Positions 27,913 through 36,196 of a stretch of 42,104 bases of DNA are shown in pieces. Every line of letters begins with the position of its first letter. Position 1 is the stretch's first letter. A program made the position numbers and the translations under genes. Under the pieces are notes generated by a model. It ran no database searches. It was given only the letters and a program-made list of their open reading frames with translations, and was not told the DNA's origin. The DNA is from Acidobacteriota bacterium (GTDB lineage: Bacteria > Acidobacteriota > Terriglobia > UBA7540), in the NCBI GenBank assembly GCA_023474345.1, contig JAMCXS010000018.1, positions 1 through 42,104 of the forward strand, in the 5' to 3' direction.

Positions 27913-29193
27913 ATGCGTATCGATGTGGCCTTTGGGCAAAGTGGTCTTACCCTCAATCTGCCGGAGGGATTCCGTTATCGCGTCCTGGAGGCCCGCTCGG
28001 CGGTGCCGCTTGACGATCCGGCGGAGGTCGTCCGGCGGGCGCTCGCCGCTCCCATCTCAAGTCCGTCGCTCCGGGAGCTTGCGCACGCGAAGCCCAGCGC
28101 GGCGATCTCGGTATGTGACATTACCCGCCCGGTTCCGAACCGCCTGATTCTGCCTGCCATTCTCTCCGATCTCGAAGGCGCCGGCATTCCGCGGGAGAAC
28201 ATCACGATTCTTATTGCCACCGGCATGCATCGTCCGGCGCCGTCCGGGGAAATCAGGGAGATCTGCGGTGAAGCGATCGCCTCAAGCTATCGCATCCTCA
28301 ATCACGACGCTCGGACGCTCTCTGAGCACCAGCACTTGGGCGCAACCGCTTCCGGGACGCCCGTTTATATCGACAAGCGCTTCATCTCCGCCGCCCTCCA
28401 CATCACCGTGGGCTTTATTGAGCCGCACCTGATGCTGGGCTTTTCCGGAGGCCGCAAACTGATCGCGCCCGGCCTCGCTGCTCAGGAAACCATCAAGGTT
28501 TTGCATAGCCCCCGGTTCATGCGCGACCCTCGCGCCTGCGAGGGTTCGATTGACAAGAATCCGCTTCACCACGAACTGCTGGAGATTGCCCGCATGGCGC
28601 GCCACGATTTCCTGGTGGACGTGGCGCTTGCCCGGGGGAGCGGCCAACGCCCTATCGCTGCGGTCTTTGCGGGCGATTCCGTCCAGGCGCATCGCGAAGG
28701 CGTTCGTTTTGTTTCCCAGGTGATGCTGGAAACACTCGATGAACCCGTTGACGCTGTTATCACCACCAGCGCCGGCTATCCGCTCGACCTCACCTTCTAC
28801 CAGGCCGTCAAGGGCGTCACAGCAGCGTCCCAGATCGTGAAGCCGGGCGGAAAAATCCTGCTGATGGCCGCATGTGCGGAAGGCGCCGGCGGAAAAGAAT
28901 TCAGCGGACTGCTCGCCCGGCGCCGCTCGGATCGCGAGTTCATGGACGACCTTCTGCATTCGCCGGTGACGGTGGACCAGTGGCAACTGGAAAAGCTGGG
29001 ACTCGTGACGGCGAAGTCGGAAGTGCTCTATCACGTCCCGGGCTTGCCGCCGGAGTTCCAAAGCTCGTTGTGGGGCAAGTCCTATCCCACCGCCGACGCC
29101 GCCGTCCAGGCGCTTACCTCAGCGCTTTCGCCGGGCGCTTCCATTGCCGTGATTCCGGAAGGCCCTTATGTCCTCGCCCGCCCTCGTCCCTAA
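27913..29193 (+). CDS. larA: Nickel-dependent lactate racemase family protein
   Basis: LarA-family enzymes racemise or epimerise alpha-hydroxy acids with a nickel-pincer cofactor tethered to a lysine. All key positions of Lactiplantibacillus plantarum LarA are found, each shifted by two: His106 (GMHRP), His172 and Lys182 (GFIEPHLML and GGRKLIAPG), and His198 (KVLHSP). CDITRPVPN (68-76) and the SAGYPLD motif fit as well. The 426-residue length is normal. A Shine-Dalgarno GGAG lies nine bases before the ATG. The cofactor genes larB, larC and larE are not in the window. The actual hydroxy acid is uncertain, since the family covers several specificities. Confidence 0.92.
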   Translation: MRIDVAFGQSGLTLNLPEGFRYRVLEARSAVPLDDPAEVVRRALAAPISSPSLRELAHAKPSAAISVCDITRPVPNRLILPAILSDLEGAGIPRENITILIATGMHRPAPSGEIREICGEAIASSYRILNHDARTLSEHQHLGATASGTPVYIDKRFISAALHITVGFIEPHLMLGFSGGRKLIAPGLAAQETIKVLHSPRFMRDPRACEGSIDKNPLHHELLEIARMARHDFLVDVALARGSGQRPIAAVFAGDSVQAHREGVRFVSQVMLETLDEPVDAVITTSAGYPLDLTFYQAVKGVTAASQIVKPGGKILLMAACAEGAGGKEFSGLLARRRSDREFMDDLLHSPVTVDQWQLEKLGLVTAKSEVLYHVPGLPPEFQSSLWGKSYPTADAAVQALTSALSPGASIAVIPEGPYVLARPRP

Positions 29194-29199
29194 GCCCTC

Positions 29200-29391
29200 T
29201 TGGCGTGCGCCGGCGGCATTCGCCAACTCGTGGATGTGTGCTTTTCCCTTACGCACAGCATGGAAGAAACCAATGCGGGCGTCAAAGGGCTTCGAGAGGC
29301 TCAGGCCTCCACGGAATACAAGCTGAACGCCTTGATTGACACCGTGGACAAGCTTGCCCGCAACGGCCACGACCGCCCCACCACATCCTAA
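29200..29391 (+). pseudogene. Possible fragment of a short coiled-coil hypothetical protein
   Basis: The frame directly after larA encodes a helical, polar stretch (HSMEETNAGVKGLREAQASTEYKL and then NALIDTVDKLARNG) that resembles the C-terminal end of short coiled-coil hypotheticals seen in Acidobacteriota (from memory). It has only a TTG or internal GTG/ATG as possible starts, no ribosome site, and the upstream half of such proteins is missing. I read it as a remnant, or possibly a very small gene starting at the ATG at 29260. Confidence 0.4.
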
Positions 29392-29467
29392 CTTCTCCGG
29401 GCGCGCAAGCGGTTTCCAGGAAGGCGCACACTCCACTGGGATAAGAGGGGAAAAGTCTCACCGTCTC

Positions 29468-29599
29468 TCAAAATGTCTCTGTACCTTCGCTTAACGGTGG
29501 CAGAAGCGCGAGCGCAGAGTCTGCGGGCTTCAGAGTCTGCGCTCGCAGGTCGCGGTCGATAGCCTCGGCAAAGTCATAGAAGCCCACGTCCTTTTTCAT
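29468..29599 (-). other. Very short open frame containing an 11-bp inverted repeat
   Basis: On the minus strand an ATG at 29599 opens a 43-codon frame (MKKDVGFYDFAEAIDRDL...) ending at 29468. It looks like a piece of a real protein, but there is no ribosome site and no clear family. Inside it GCGAGCGCAGA (29508-29518) and TCTGCGCTCGC (29536-29546) form a perfect 11-base inverted repeat, and CAGAGTCTGCG occurs twice (29515-29525, 29531-29541). The rest of the region from 29392 to 29626 shows nothing else. It may be gene debris between convergent genes. Confidence 0.35.
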
Positions 29600-29626
29600 C
29601 GCGTCCTCAGAAAGCTCTCCTGCCGG

Positions 29627-30193
29627 CTACCAGACAAACGGGATCAAGCCTTTCACGCGCCGCTGATATTCGCGGTATTCGTCGCCAAACTCTTCGGTCA
29701 TGAATCGCTCTTCCAGGCGCGACTTCGAGACCAGCATGAGCGCCAGCAACCCGGCCGCCACCAGAGTGCGCCACTCGCGATCGGCCAAAGCCGTGCCGAG
29801 CAGTCCCAGCAGGATGCCGGAATAGATCGGATGGCGCACGATCTCGTAGGGCCCCTGCCGCACCAGAGTGTGGTTTTGCTTCACAGTGACGATGCCGCTC
29901 CAGTTCTCACCCAATGAGAAACGCGCCCACACCGCGAACCCGATGCCTGCCGCCGTCAAAACCAGGCCGGTGTAAGCGACGACTGAGGAGGCTGGATAAA
30001 AGGGGCGGGCCAGCCATTGGAAATATTTCGTGAACATCACGGCCACCGCCAGCAATCCCAGGGCGCGATGCCGCAGGCGCGAGCCCCGCGATTGCCTCCG
30101 GGCCGTGGGCTTGGTCGCGAAGGCGCCCGCGACCCAGACGACAACGAAAACGAGCCAGAGAGAAAGCACAACCAGATGGACGTAAGGACGCAT
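29627..30193 (-). CDS. Isoprenylcysteine carboxyl methyltransferase (ICMT)-like membrane protein
   Basis: Starting at the ATG at 30193 (GAGG 12 bases before it) gives 188 residues with four or five membrane helices. The C-terminal half has the ICMT/phospholipid methyltransferase pattern: FSLGENWSGIV, LVRQGPYEIVRHPIYSGILLG, and the late RLEERFMTEEFGDEYREYQRRV with a charged GDEYxxY motif that contributes to cofactor binding in the family. Such bacterial proteins methylate unknown small or lipid substrates with SAM; prenylated-protein methylation is a eukaryotic role and should not be assumed. An alternative start upstream would add a non-conserved 29-residue tail. Confidence 0.85.
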   Translation of the reverse strand: MRPYVHLVVLSLWLVFVVVWVAGAFATKPTARRQSRGSRLRHRALGLLAVAVMFTKYFQWLARPFYPASSVVAYTGLVLTAAGIGFAVWARFSLGENWSGIVTVKQNHTLVRQGPYEIVRHPIYSGILLGLLGTALADREWRTLVAAGLLALMLVSKSRLEERFMTEEFGDEYREYQRRVKGLIPFVW

Positions 30194-30582
30194 GGGGCGA
30201 CCGACCTCAATTCTCCCCGGAGCCGCGGACATACATGTACCATGCCACGCGCCCGGTACACCCCAATATCGCCCCGCCACCTCTCGGTGTCAAACTCCTA
30301 TATTCCCCTCTCTCGCACTATCGCCGACCGCGAAAATGGCTTCTTCGCCGCTGCGCCAATTTGATGCACTTTACCCCTTCTTGAGAGCTTCCCAGAGTGA
30401 CTTTAAGCCGCTAACGCCCGGATTATAAATATGCTAACAGCGTACAACGCACAGATCCTTGCTGCCCCGGGCTTTGCGTTGCGCGGCAAACCCATCGCTA
30501 CTCAAAAAGCGGATTGACCGTGGCCGGGATATTCTTACCTGCAGAAGTAAGGACGCCTTCCGCACTGAAAATCCACCGGAAT
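30194..30582. other. Intergenic region without recognised gene
   Basis: About 390 bases between two minus-strand genes. No family-like frame, RNA or strong promoter was seen. An AT-rich patch near 30420-30440 (ATTATAAATATGCTAAC) could be part of a promoter for the methyltransferase-like gene, but it is not convincing. Confidence 0.35.
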
Positions 30583-31041
30583 CTATTTATTCGCCCGATA
30601 GATGGTTCGAAAGCCGGTGATGGATCCCAGAGCGGCTCCTCCGCCGGCGGCCGCTGCGGCAAAACCTGCAACACATCCGTCGCAGCCTGTGCCCTCGTTT
30701 CTGGCTGGCGCATTTGCCAGCAGCCCGATTGTTAGAGCAGCGCCGCCCGCGATGGCAGCGCCAAGAAGCATGTTGCGCTTGCGATGAGAAGTGTCACGGA
30801 CGCTCACGCGCATGACCTCCCCTCGCGCTACCGATCGTTGTTCCTTCCGCTCCTGGAGGGAGATAGCATCCTCCGTCAGAGAAACAAATTTGCCCTTCAG
30901 CTTTCTCAGATGCGAGTCGACGACTTCAGTCTTCTGTCCTGGCTGGAGCTGCTTGAGATTGTCCCAGGATGTGATGGGTGACTGGGCTTGGGCAAACGCT
31001 GGGGCCAGAAGGAGCAGGGCCAGAGAGAATGCCTTTCTCAT
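30583..31041 (-). CDS. Secreted/membrane hypothetical protein with Gly-zipper-like C-terminus
   Basis: The ATG at 31041 follows a strong AAGGAGG, giving 152 residues; a longer frame is less likely. A Sec signal peptide (RKAFSLALLLLAPAFAQA) is followed by a small beta-rich domain (WDNLKQLQPGQKTEVVD, KLKGKFVSLTEDAISLQER, RGEVMRVSVRD) that resembles an SH3/LSm-like barrel. The C-terminal half has two Gly/Ala-rich hydrophobic segments (MLLGAAIAGGAALTIGLLA and AAAAGGGAALGSITG) around a Cys pair (CDGC), and ends in RTIYRANK. The pattern recurs in Acidobacteriota proteins as I recall; function unknown. A perfect palindrome lies in its leader. Confidence 0.75.
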   Translation of the reverse strand: MRKAFSLALLLLAPAFAQAQSPITSWDNLKQLQPGQKTEVVDSHLRKLKGKFVSLTEDAISLQERKEQRSVARGEVMRVSVRDTSHRKRNMLLGAAIAGGAALTIGLLANAPARNEGTGCDGCVAGFAAAAAGGGAALGSITGFRTIYRANK

Positions 31042-31062
31042 ACCCGCCTCCTTGCGTTGCTG

Positions 31063-31081
31063 CCGAATGTTAATCATTCGG
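31063..31081 (-). promoter_or_regulatory. Inverted repeat upstream of the secreted hypothetical
   Basis: CCGAATG (31063-31069) and CATTCGG (31075-31081) form a perfect 7-base inverted repeat with a 5-base spacer, 21 bases upstream of the start codon at 31041. It could be an operator or a leader hairpin. The rest of the gap from 31042 to 31439 (about 400 bases) shows no gene. Confidence 0.4.
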
Positions 31082-31439
31082 TTATTAAGCCGTCGAACTT
31101 ATGTGAAGGTTTCCTCTTTTGAATTAATTCTCACGCTAAGGCATACTTCCTGTCAATCTCTTCTCGCCTTGGCGACAGTTGATGCCCACTCGCAAAGCTA
31201 TTCTGTCTACCCGACCACTGTCCAAATTCGATACATTTCGCCCCATTTTAGCCGCACCGGACCTATTAATTTTTCGGATAACGGATTGATACTAAGCAGC
31301 TTGGCAAATCCCCTGCAAAATCGTCCCGCGCGTCCCACGCGTCTCATTTTGCCCTGCTAAGCTGAAGGTGCGAGGGCTTAGCGCGAACTGCAATTCACGC
31401 TTCGCCTGCTATTGCCCAGTTTTATAACAAGGAGGAACC

Positions 31440-32423
31440 ATGCACCACGCTCGGCATCCGCTCAGCCCCCGGCAAATCCGGGCCCGTCGGCTGAACGCCA
31501 GGAAATCCACCGGACCGCGCACCGCCGCCGGCAAGCGGCGCGCCGCCCTGAACGCTCTCAAGTATGGAACCCATACCGGGCCGCAGTCGCTCCCGGAAAT
31601 GCTGTACGAGCTCGGAGAAAGTCCGCAAGAGTACCAGAGTTTTCTCGCTGACCTGCTCGCCGCCTTGGCGCCCTCGAACGCCGTCGAACGCATGCTGGCC
31701 GAGGATATCGCCACGCTGGCCTGGAAAAAGAAGCGCCTCGACCGCGCCATGACCGGCCTGCAATTGCGCAATCTGGAGCTATTACACCTCAAGCGCCATC
31801 GCGAGGTGCTCCAGGTGGGCCGCGACACCGCGGACGTTTCGCAGGCCGAAGTGATCAAAAACGGACTACGCCGTTCCAGCCCGTCGCCCGCCAAATTCGG
31901 CGAGATCCTTTCTTACCTCGACCTGCTCACCGAAGCCGTGGAGAAGAACGATTTTTCGCAGGACGCCAACCCGATCTTTGCCGCGCTCTATGGCGAAGAG
32001 CCCACGCTGCGCGGCGCCCAGATCATTCACCTTTATCACCGGTTTCAAGAGGCGCAGCAGGGCGATGAAGATGCCGAGGAAAGCGCCGACCCGAAAGTCG
32101 AGCGCGGGCTGCTGGCCGCACTCAAGCTGGCGGTCCACGAGGAGGCGCGCGACGTGGCGGAAGAGTACGCGCTTTACCTGCAGGAACACGTCCACGTTTC
32201 TCCCGCCTTGCGCGCCGCCACGCTGGCGCCCACCAACCCCGAGTGGCGGGCGATGATCCGGCAGGAATACACGCTCGACCGTTTGATCGAGCGGAAGCTC
32301 AAACTCCTCATGCGGATGCAACGCGCCCGCCAGGCCCCAAGGCAAGCAAATAAAACCCACAACGCTAATTACGCGAAAAAAAAGAATTCTTTTTTGAGGA
32401 AAACGAAGCCAGGAAGTTGTTGA
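31440..32423 (+). CDS. Conserved hypothetical with 'NARKSTGPRTAAGKRRA' N-terminus
   Basis: The 327-residue protein follows an AAGGAGG 6 bases before its ATG. Residues about 10-45 (RQIRARRLNARKSTGPRTAAG, then KRRAALNALKYGTHTG) are strongly basic and of a recurrent type that I associate with many paralogues in Acidobacteriota genomes. The rest is helical, charged and probably coiled, and the last 30 residues are Lys/Arg/Asn-rich. There is no signal peptide or catalytic motif. The basic N-terminus may bind nucleic acid; this is inference. Its 3' end runs into a field of degenerate DNA repeats, and its multi-copy nature may mean it is, or was, linked to a mobile or expanding element. Confidence 0.75.
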   Translation: MHHARHPLSPRQIRARRLNARKSTGPRTAAGKRRAALNALKYGTHTGPQSLPEMLYELGESPQEYQSFLADLLAALAPSNAVERMLAEDIATLAWKKKRLDRAMTGLQLRNLELLHLKRHREVLQVGRDTADVSQAEVIKNGLRRSSPSPAKFGEILSYLDLLTEAVEKNDFSQDANPIFAALYGEEPTLRGAQIIHLYHRFQEAQQGDEDAEESADPKVERGLLAALKLAVHEEARDVAEEYALYLQEHVHVSPALRAATLAPTNPEWRAMIRQEYTLDRLIERKLKLLMRMQRARQAPRQANKTHNANYAKKKNSFLRKTKPGSC

Positions 32424-32545
32424 AAACAAAGGACCGCTGTGAAAAAAACGGGCAAAACGAACCGAAAACGAAGCTAAAACGAAGCTAGCCAAGTTGTTGA
32501 AAATAAAGGATCGCCCAAAAAACGAACCGAAAACGAACCGAAGAA
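32401..32545. repeat. Degenerate direct repeats after the NARKSTGPRT gene
   Basis: AAGTTGTTGAAAACAAAGGA (32414-32433) recurs as AAGTTGTTGAAAATAAAGGA (32491-32510), 77 bases later. Each is followed by A-rich CGAACCGAAAACGAA(G/C) units (near 32458 and 32523), with further CGAAGC(T/C)A copies. The array starts inside the last codons of the upstream gene and ends before the sigma-factor gene. The rest of the gap to 32679 has nothing recognisable. Confidence 0.65.
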
Positions 32546-32679
32546 TTTCGAGCCCGCCGGACCTCATTTTCGCGGCGGCAGCGGCGCGGTGGTTACGCAA
32601 ATGCCGCCCCGGACCAACAGCCCGCTATTTCGAGACGCCCGGAGTCTTTTTCGAGGGGGTCATCGTATATCAAGGTAGA

Positions 32680-33279
32680 ATGGACACCGCGATTCACCTC
32701 TTCGCAATTACGATGGAACCCGAAACGAGGACACTAGCGCGCGGCCTGCGCCGGCGCGACCCGGGATTGCTGGAGTCCCTGATTGCGCGGTACGAGTATC
32801 GCCTTTACCGTTATCTGCTCTACTTGACAGGCAGTACGGAGACCGCGCGCGACCTGTTCCAAGAAACTTGGCTGCGGGTACTCGCGCGCGGGCATCAGTA
32901 TGACGGCGTGTCACGCTTTGAGCCTTGGCTCTTTTCGATTGCCCGCCATCTGGCAATCGATGCCAGCCGCCGCAAGGGCGCGGACAGCCTGGAAGAACTG
33001 CTCGACCCTGCCGCCGGTGGCCGCGCACGGGAACCCCGCGCGCCTGACGGTACCATCCCATTCAACGCGTATGCAAGCCGCGAACTCGAGGCCAGGCTCG
33101 GTTCAGTCCTGGGCCGCTTGCCGGCCATTCATCGCGAGGTCCTGCTGCTGCGCTTTCAGGAAGATCTGTCGCTTGAGGAGATCGCCGGTGTCGTTCGGGC
33201 GCCGCTCTCCACGGTAAAGTCGCGGCTCTACCGCGGCTTGAGGGCCGCCCGCGACCTGTTGGAGGAACAGCAGTCATGA
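32680..33279 (+). CDS. RNA polymerase sigma factor, ECF type
   Basis: Starting at the ATG at 32680 gives a 199-residue ECF sigma factor. An in-frame ATG at 32713 would start closer to the conserved part; the open frame farther upstream lies in the repeat field and is not coding. Region 2 is clear (RRDPGLLESLIARYEYRLYR, ARDLFQETWLRVLARG, SRFEPWLFSIARHLAIDASRR) and region 4 (LGRLPAIHREVLLLRF, SLEEIAGVVRAPLSTVKSRLYRGL) has the helix-turn-helix that reads the -35 element. The stop overlaps the next ATG by four bases, so a membrane or soluble anti-sigma partner is coupled. The stimulus and target promoters are unknown. Confidence 0.92.
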   Translation: MDTAIHLFAITMEPETRTLARGLRRRDPGLLESLIARYEYRLYRYLLYLTGSTETARDLFQETWLRVLARGHQYDGVSRFEPWLFSIARHLAIDASRRKGADSLEELLDPAAGGRAREPRAPDGTIPFNAYASRELEARLGSVLGRLPAIHREVLLLRFQEDLSLEEIAGVVRAPLSTVKSRLYRGLRAARDLLEEQQS

Positions 33280-33800
33280 AGAACCAGGAAACGATTGGGA
33301 ATGTGCACGAACGGACGCGGCATCTGATCGACGCGGGGTGGGTTGAGGGCCTGGCGCCCGAGGAACGCCGGTGGCTCGCGAGCCATCTGGCAGGATGCGA
33401 AGCCTGCGCCGGTCGCGCGGCAGCCACGGAGGCGGCGCTGCGCGCCTTCCGGTCGCTGTCCGCCTCCCCGCCTCCGGGACTGGCGGCGTCAACAAGTTTG
33501 CGAGTACGCGAGAAAGCCGCGGAGCTCAAACAGCAGCGTGCAAGGAACTTGGCGCTGACCGTAGGCTGCACGCTTTCCTGGATGGCTGGTGTGGCGAGCG
33601 CGCCGCTGGTGTGGAAGCTGTTCGGGTGGCTCGGCGAGGCGCTTCGCCTTCCGCGGATCGTGTGGGAGCTGGGCTTCCTCTGCTGGTGGTTCGTGCCCGC
33701 CGCGTTTGCTGGTTTGGCAATTCTGTGGGCGCAAGCGCGAGTGGAACGGGAGGATTCTAACGGACTGCTGGAAACAGGGCCGCGATCGGACGAACAGTGA
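33276..33800 (+). CDS. Zinc-finger anti-sigma factor with membrane segments
   Basis: The 174-residue protein has the zinc anti-sigma signature His37-x3-Cys41-x2-Cys44 (HLAGCEAC) in its N-terminal helical part, typical of ZAS/zf-HC2 proteins that hold an ECF sigma factor inactive. A coiled stretch (VREKAAELKQQRARN) precedes two hydrophobic regions (LALTVGCTLSWMAGVASAPLVW and ELGFLCWWFVPAAFAGLAILWA), so it is probably an integral membrane protein. It overlaps the sigma gene by ATGA, consistent with stoichiometric coupled translation. There is no large periplasmic domain, so the signal is likely sensed in the membrane or cytoplasm. Confidence 0.88.
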   Translation: MKNQETIGNVHERTRHLIDAGWVEGLAPEERRWLASHLAGCEACAGRAAATEAALRAFRSLSASPPPGLAASTSLRVREKAAELKQQRARNLALTVGCTLSWMAGVASAPLVWKLFGWLGEALRLPRIVWELGFLCWWFVPAAFAGLAILWAQARVEREDSNGLLETGPRSDEQ

Positions 33801-33852
33801 ATAGCGTGTCCTTGAGATTGAAAAATAGATTTGCAGGATCAGGAGTGTGAAG

Positions 33853-34446
33853 ATGTCGAACCAAGGCGATTTTGTGGGAAGAATTCGAGACAATTGGCGG
33901 CAGCGAGCCGGCGAAAGCACGACGTTGCGGGCCGATTTGCGGCTGATTCCGCGGTGGGTGCTCTGGCTTCTGGCGGCAGCGTATGTCGTGGCTCTCGCTG
34001 CGCTGTTCCATTTCGATCTCGCTGGGGCGAGCTTGGCTGGCATGACGCTTAGGCAGGTGGCCGAAAAAGAGCTAGTGGAGTTCGGGTTAGTAACGGCAAT
34101 TGCAATCCCAGTGAGTGCCTTCGTGATCTTGATCGTCTACATTGGAGCAGACGCCAAGCGCCGAGGTATGAGTCCGGTTCTTTGGGAGTTGGTCGCGCTT
34201 CTCGTGCCCTATCTAATCGGCGCAATCCTCTACTTTGTGGTGCGGGAGCCGCTGCCCTTCGACTGCCCGCACTGCGGCCGCAAGGTGAACGCTCATTTCA
34301 ACTTCTGCCCGGGTTGCCAGTTCAATCTGCGAGCCAACTGCCCGCAGTGCCGGCGCGCCATCCATCCTGGCGACCGCTTTTGCCCGCATTGCGGCTTTGG
34401 CCTGACCTCCGAGGTACCCACGCCCGACGGCACGCAGAAGGCGTAG
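33853..34446 (+). CDS. Membrane protein with C-terminal double zinc ribbon
   Basis: The ATG at 33853 is seven bases after GGAG and gives 197 residues. Two or three hydrophobic segments (WVLWLLAAAYVVALAALFHF, GLVTAIAIPVSAFVILIVYI, LWELVALLVPYLIGAILYFVV) precede a C-terminal tail with four CxxC knuckles: CPHC, CPGC, CPQC and CPHC. They make two zinc-ribbon units of the DZANK type. It begins 52 bases after the anti-sigma gene and is most likely part of the same transcript. It could sense redox or metal or act as an output of the sigma system; that is inference only. Confidence 0.82.
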   Translation: MSNQGDFVGRIRDNWRQRAGESTTLRADLRLIPRWVLWLLAAAYVVALAALFHFDLAGASLAGMTLRQVAEKELVEFGLVTAIAIPVSAFVILIVYIGADAKRRGMSPVLWELVALLVPYLIGAILYFVVREPLPFDCPHCGRKVNAHFNFCPGCQFNLRANCPQCRRAIHPGDRFCPHCGFGLTSEVPTPDGTQKA

Positions 34447-34624
34447 CCGCGGCGGTGCTTCTTCCGCCGCGGGACACCCGTTGTAGCGACGAACTAAATT
34501 CGCCGGGCAGCGAGGGCATGGCGTCCCCGGCATCTTCGTGGCCCAACGACCAGAAGCCCGGGAGCCACGCCCGCCAGGACGGCATATGTATTATCATGGA
34601 ACATAGGTTAAGGCTTGCAAACTC

Positions 34625-36196
34625 ATGAAACCCGACCGAAGCGGGGGCTGCTTGTTCAAGAAAATCCTGGTAGCCAATCGCGGAGAGATCGCGGTACGGG
34701 TGATGCGGGCGTGCCGTGAGATGGGCATTCCGAGCGTTGCCGTCTACTCGGAGGTTGACCGCAAAGCGCTGCACGTCCGTTACGCCGACGAGGCTTATGC
34801 GATCGGTCCCGCCGCCTCCACGGAAAGCTACCTGCGCATTGACCGGATCATTGACGCGGCCCGGCAAGCGGGCGCCGACGCGCTGCATCCCGGTTACGGG
34901 TTCATGGCCGAAAACCCCGACTTCGCGCGCGCCTGCCGCGACGCAGGGATCGTTTTTATTGGCCCGTCCGCGGAGGCGATGGAACTGATGGGTTCAAAAA
35001 CCACTTCCCGCCACACCCTGGTGCAAGCGGGCTTACCCGTCGTGCCCGGCACCGATATGAACCTGGAAGATTTGCGCGAAGTCCGCCGTGTCGCCCAAGA
35101 ATTGGGTTATCCGGTCATGCTGAAGGCATCCGCCGGGGGCGGCGGCAAAGGGCTGCGCCTGGTTCGCTCGCCCGCCGAACTCGACGCTGCTTATCGCGAG
35201 GCGCGCTCGGAGGCGCAAAATGCCTTTAACGATCCTTCCGTTTATCTCGAAAAATATCTCGACCGTCCTCGCCACATTGAGATTCAGCTTTTGGGCGATG
35301 CCCACGGCAACCTGATCTACCTTGGGGAGCGTGAATGCTCGCTGCAGCGCCGCCACCAGAAAGTTCTGGAAGAATGCCCCTCGCCGCTGCTCGATGCGGA
35401 CCTGCGCCGGAGGATGGGCGAGACGGCGGTGCGCATCGGCAAGCTGGCCAACTACACCAACGCCGGCACCGTCGAGTTTCTCGTCGATCAGAATCGCAAT
35501 TTTTATTTTCTGGAAATGAACACCCGGCTCCAGGTGGAGCATCCCGTCACCGAGGTCGTAGTCGGCATCGATCTGGTCAAAGAGCAGATCAGGATCGCCG
35601 CCGGGCGGCGCCTCGAATGGCGCCAGGAGGATGTCAGGTTGCGCGGCGCCGCTATCGAGTGCCGCATCTACGCGGAAGATCCCGCGCGCGGCTTCTTCCC
35701 TTCGCCAGGCCTCATCACCCGCCTGGCCATTCCTTCCGGCCCCGGCGTGCGCGAAGATAGCGGCGTCTACGAAGGCTGGCAGGTGCCGCTCGAATACGAC
35801 CCTCTGCTCGCGAAGCTCATCGTCTGGGGTACTGACCGCGAGCAAGCGGTGGGGCGAATGCGGCGCGCCTTGAGCGAGTATGAAGTGGCTGGGGTCAAGA
35901 CGAACCTGCAATTCTTCCGGCAGCTTGTTGTACATCCGGAGTTCGCTAAGGGGCAGATCGACACCGGGTTCATCGATCGCATGCTTGCGGAAGGTTCGCT
36001 TGAAAGCTCTCCGCCGCAAGTGCTGGAGAGCGTAGCCATGCTGGCCCTGGCGCTGGAACTCAGGCAGCGCCAATCGCAGTCGCAGCAGGCCGCAGGCCGC
36101 GCCGGCATTTCACGCTGGAAAGCCGCAGGCCGTGAGCGCCTGCTGAACAATTGGGGCGGGAGTGATGCCGCTCTGACCCGTTCGGGGACGAAATGA
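34625..36196 (+). CDS. accC: Biotin carboxylase subunit of an acyl-CoA carboxylase
   Basis: This subunit carboxylates biotin with ATP and bicarbonate. Seen: KKILVANRGEIAVRVMRACRE (pre-ATP-grasp), LHPGYGFMAENP at about 88-99, the glycine-rich GGGGKG (171-176), EMNTRLQVEHPVTE (297-310) and IECRIYAEDP. At 523 residues it is longer than AccC of the bacterial acetyl-CoA carboxylase (about 450) and matches the alpha-subunit core of propionyl/methylcrotonyl-type enzymes, with a linker tail of about 60 residues. The biotin carrier is a separate overlapping gene (ATGA). The ATG at 34625 is used; a TTG at 34652 (LFKKILVANRGE) is equally possible. No carboxyltransferase gene is present, so the acyl substrate is undecided. 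Confidence 0.9.
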   Translation: MKPDRSGGCLFKKILVANRGEIAVRVMRACREMGIPSVAVYSEVDRKALHVRYADEAYAIGPAASTESYLRIDRIIDAARQAGADALHPGYGFMAENPDFARACRDAGIVFIGPSAEAMELMGSKTTSRHTLVQAGLPVVPGTDMNLEDLREVRRVAQELGYPVMLKASAGGGGKGLRLVRSPAELDAAYREARSEAQNAFNDPSVYLEKYLDRPRHIEIQLLGDAHGNLIYLGERECSLQRRHQKVLEECPSPLLDADLRRRMGETAVRIGKLANYTNAGTVEFLVDQNRNFYFLEMNTRLQVEHPVTEVVVGIDLVKEQIRIAAGRRLEWRQEDVRLRGAAIECRIYAEDPARGFFPSPGLITRLAIPSGPGVREDSGVYEGWQVPLEYDPLLAKLIVWGTDREQAVGRMRRALSEYEVAGVKTNLQFFRQLVVHPEFAKGQIDTGFIDRMLAEGSLESSPPQVLESVAMLALALELRQRQSQSQQAAGRAGISRWKAAGRERLLNNWGGSDAALTRSGTK

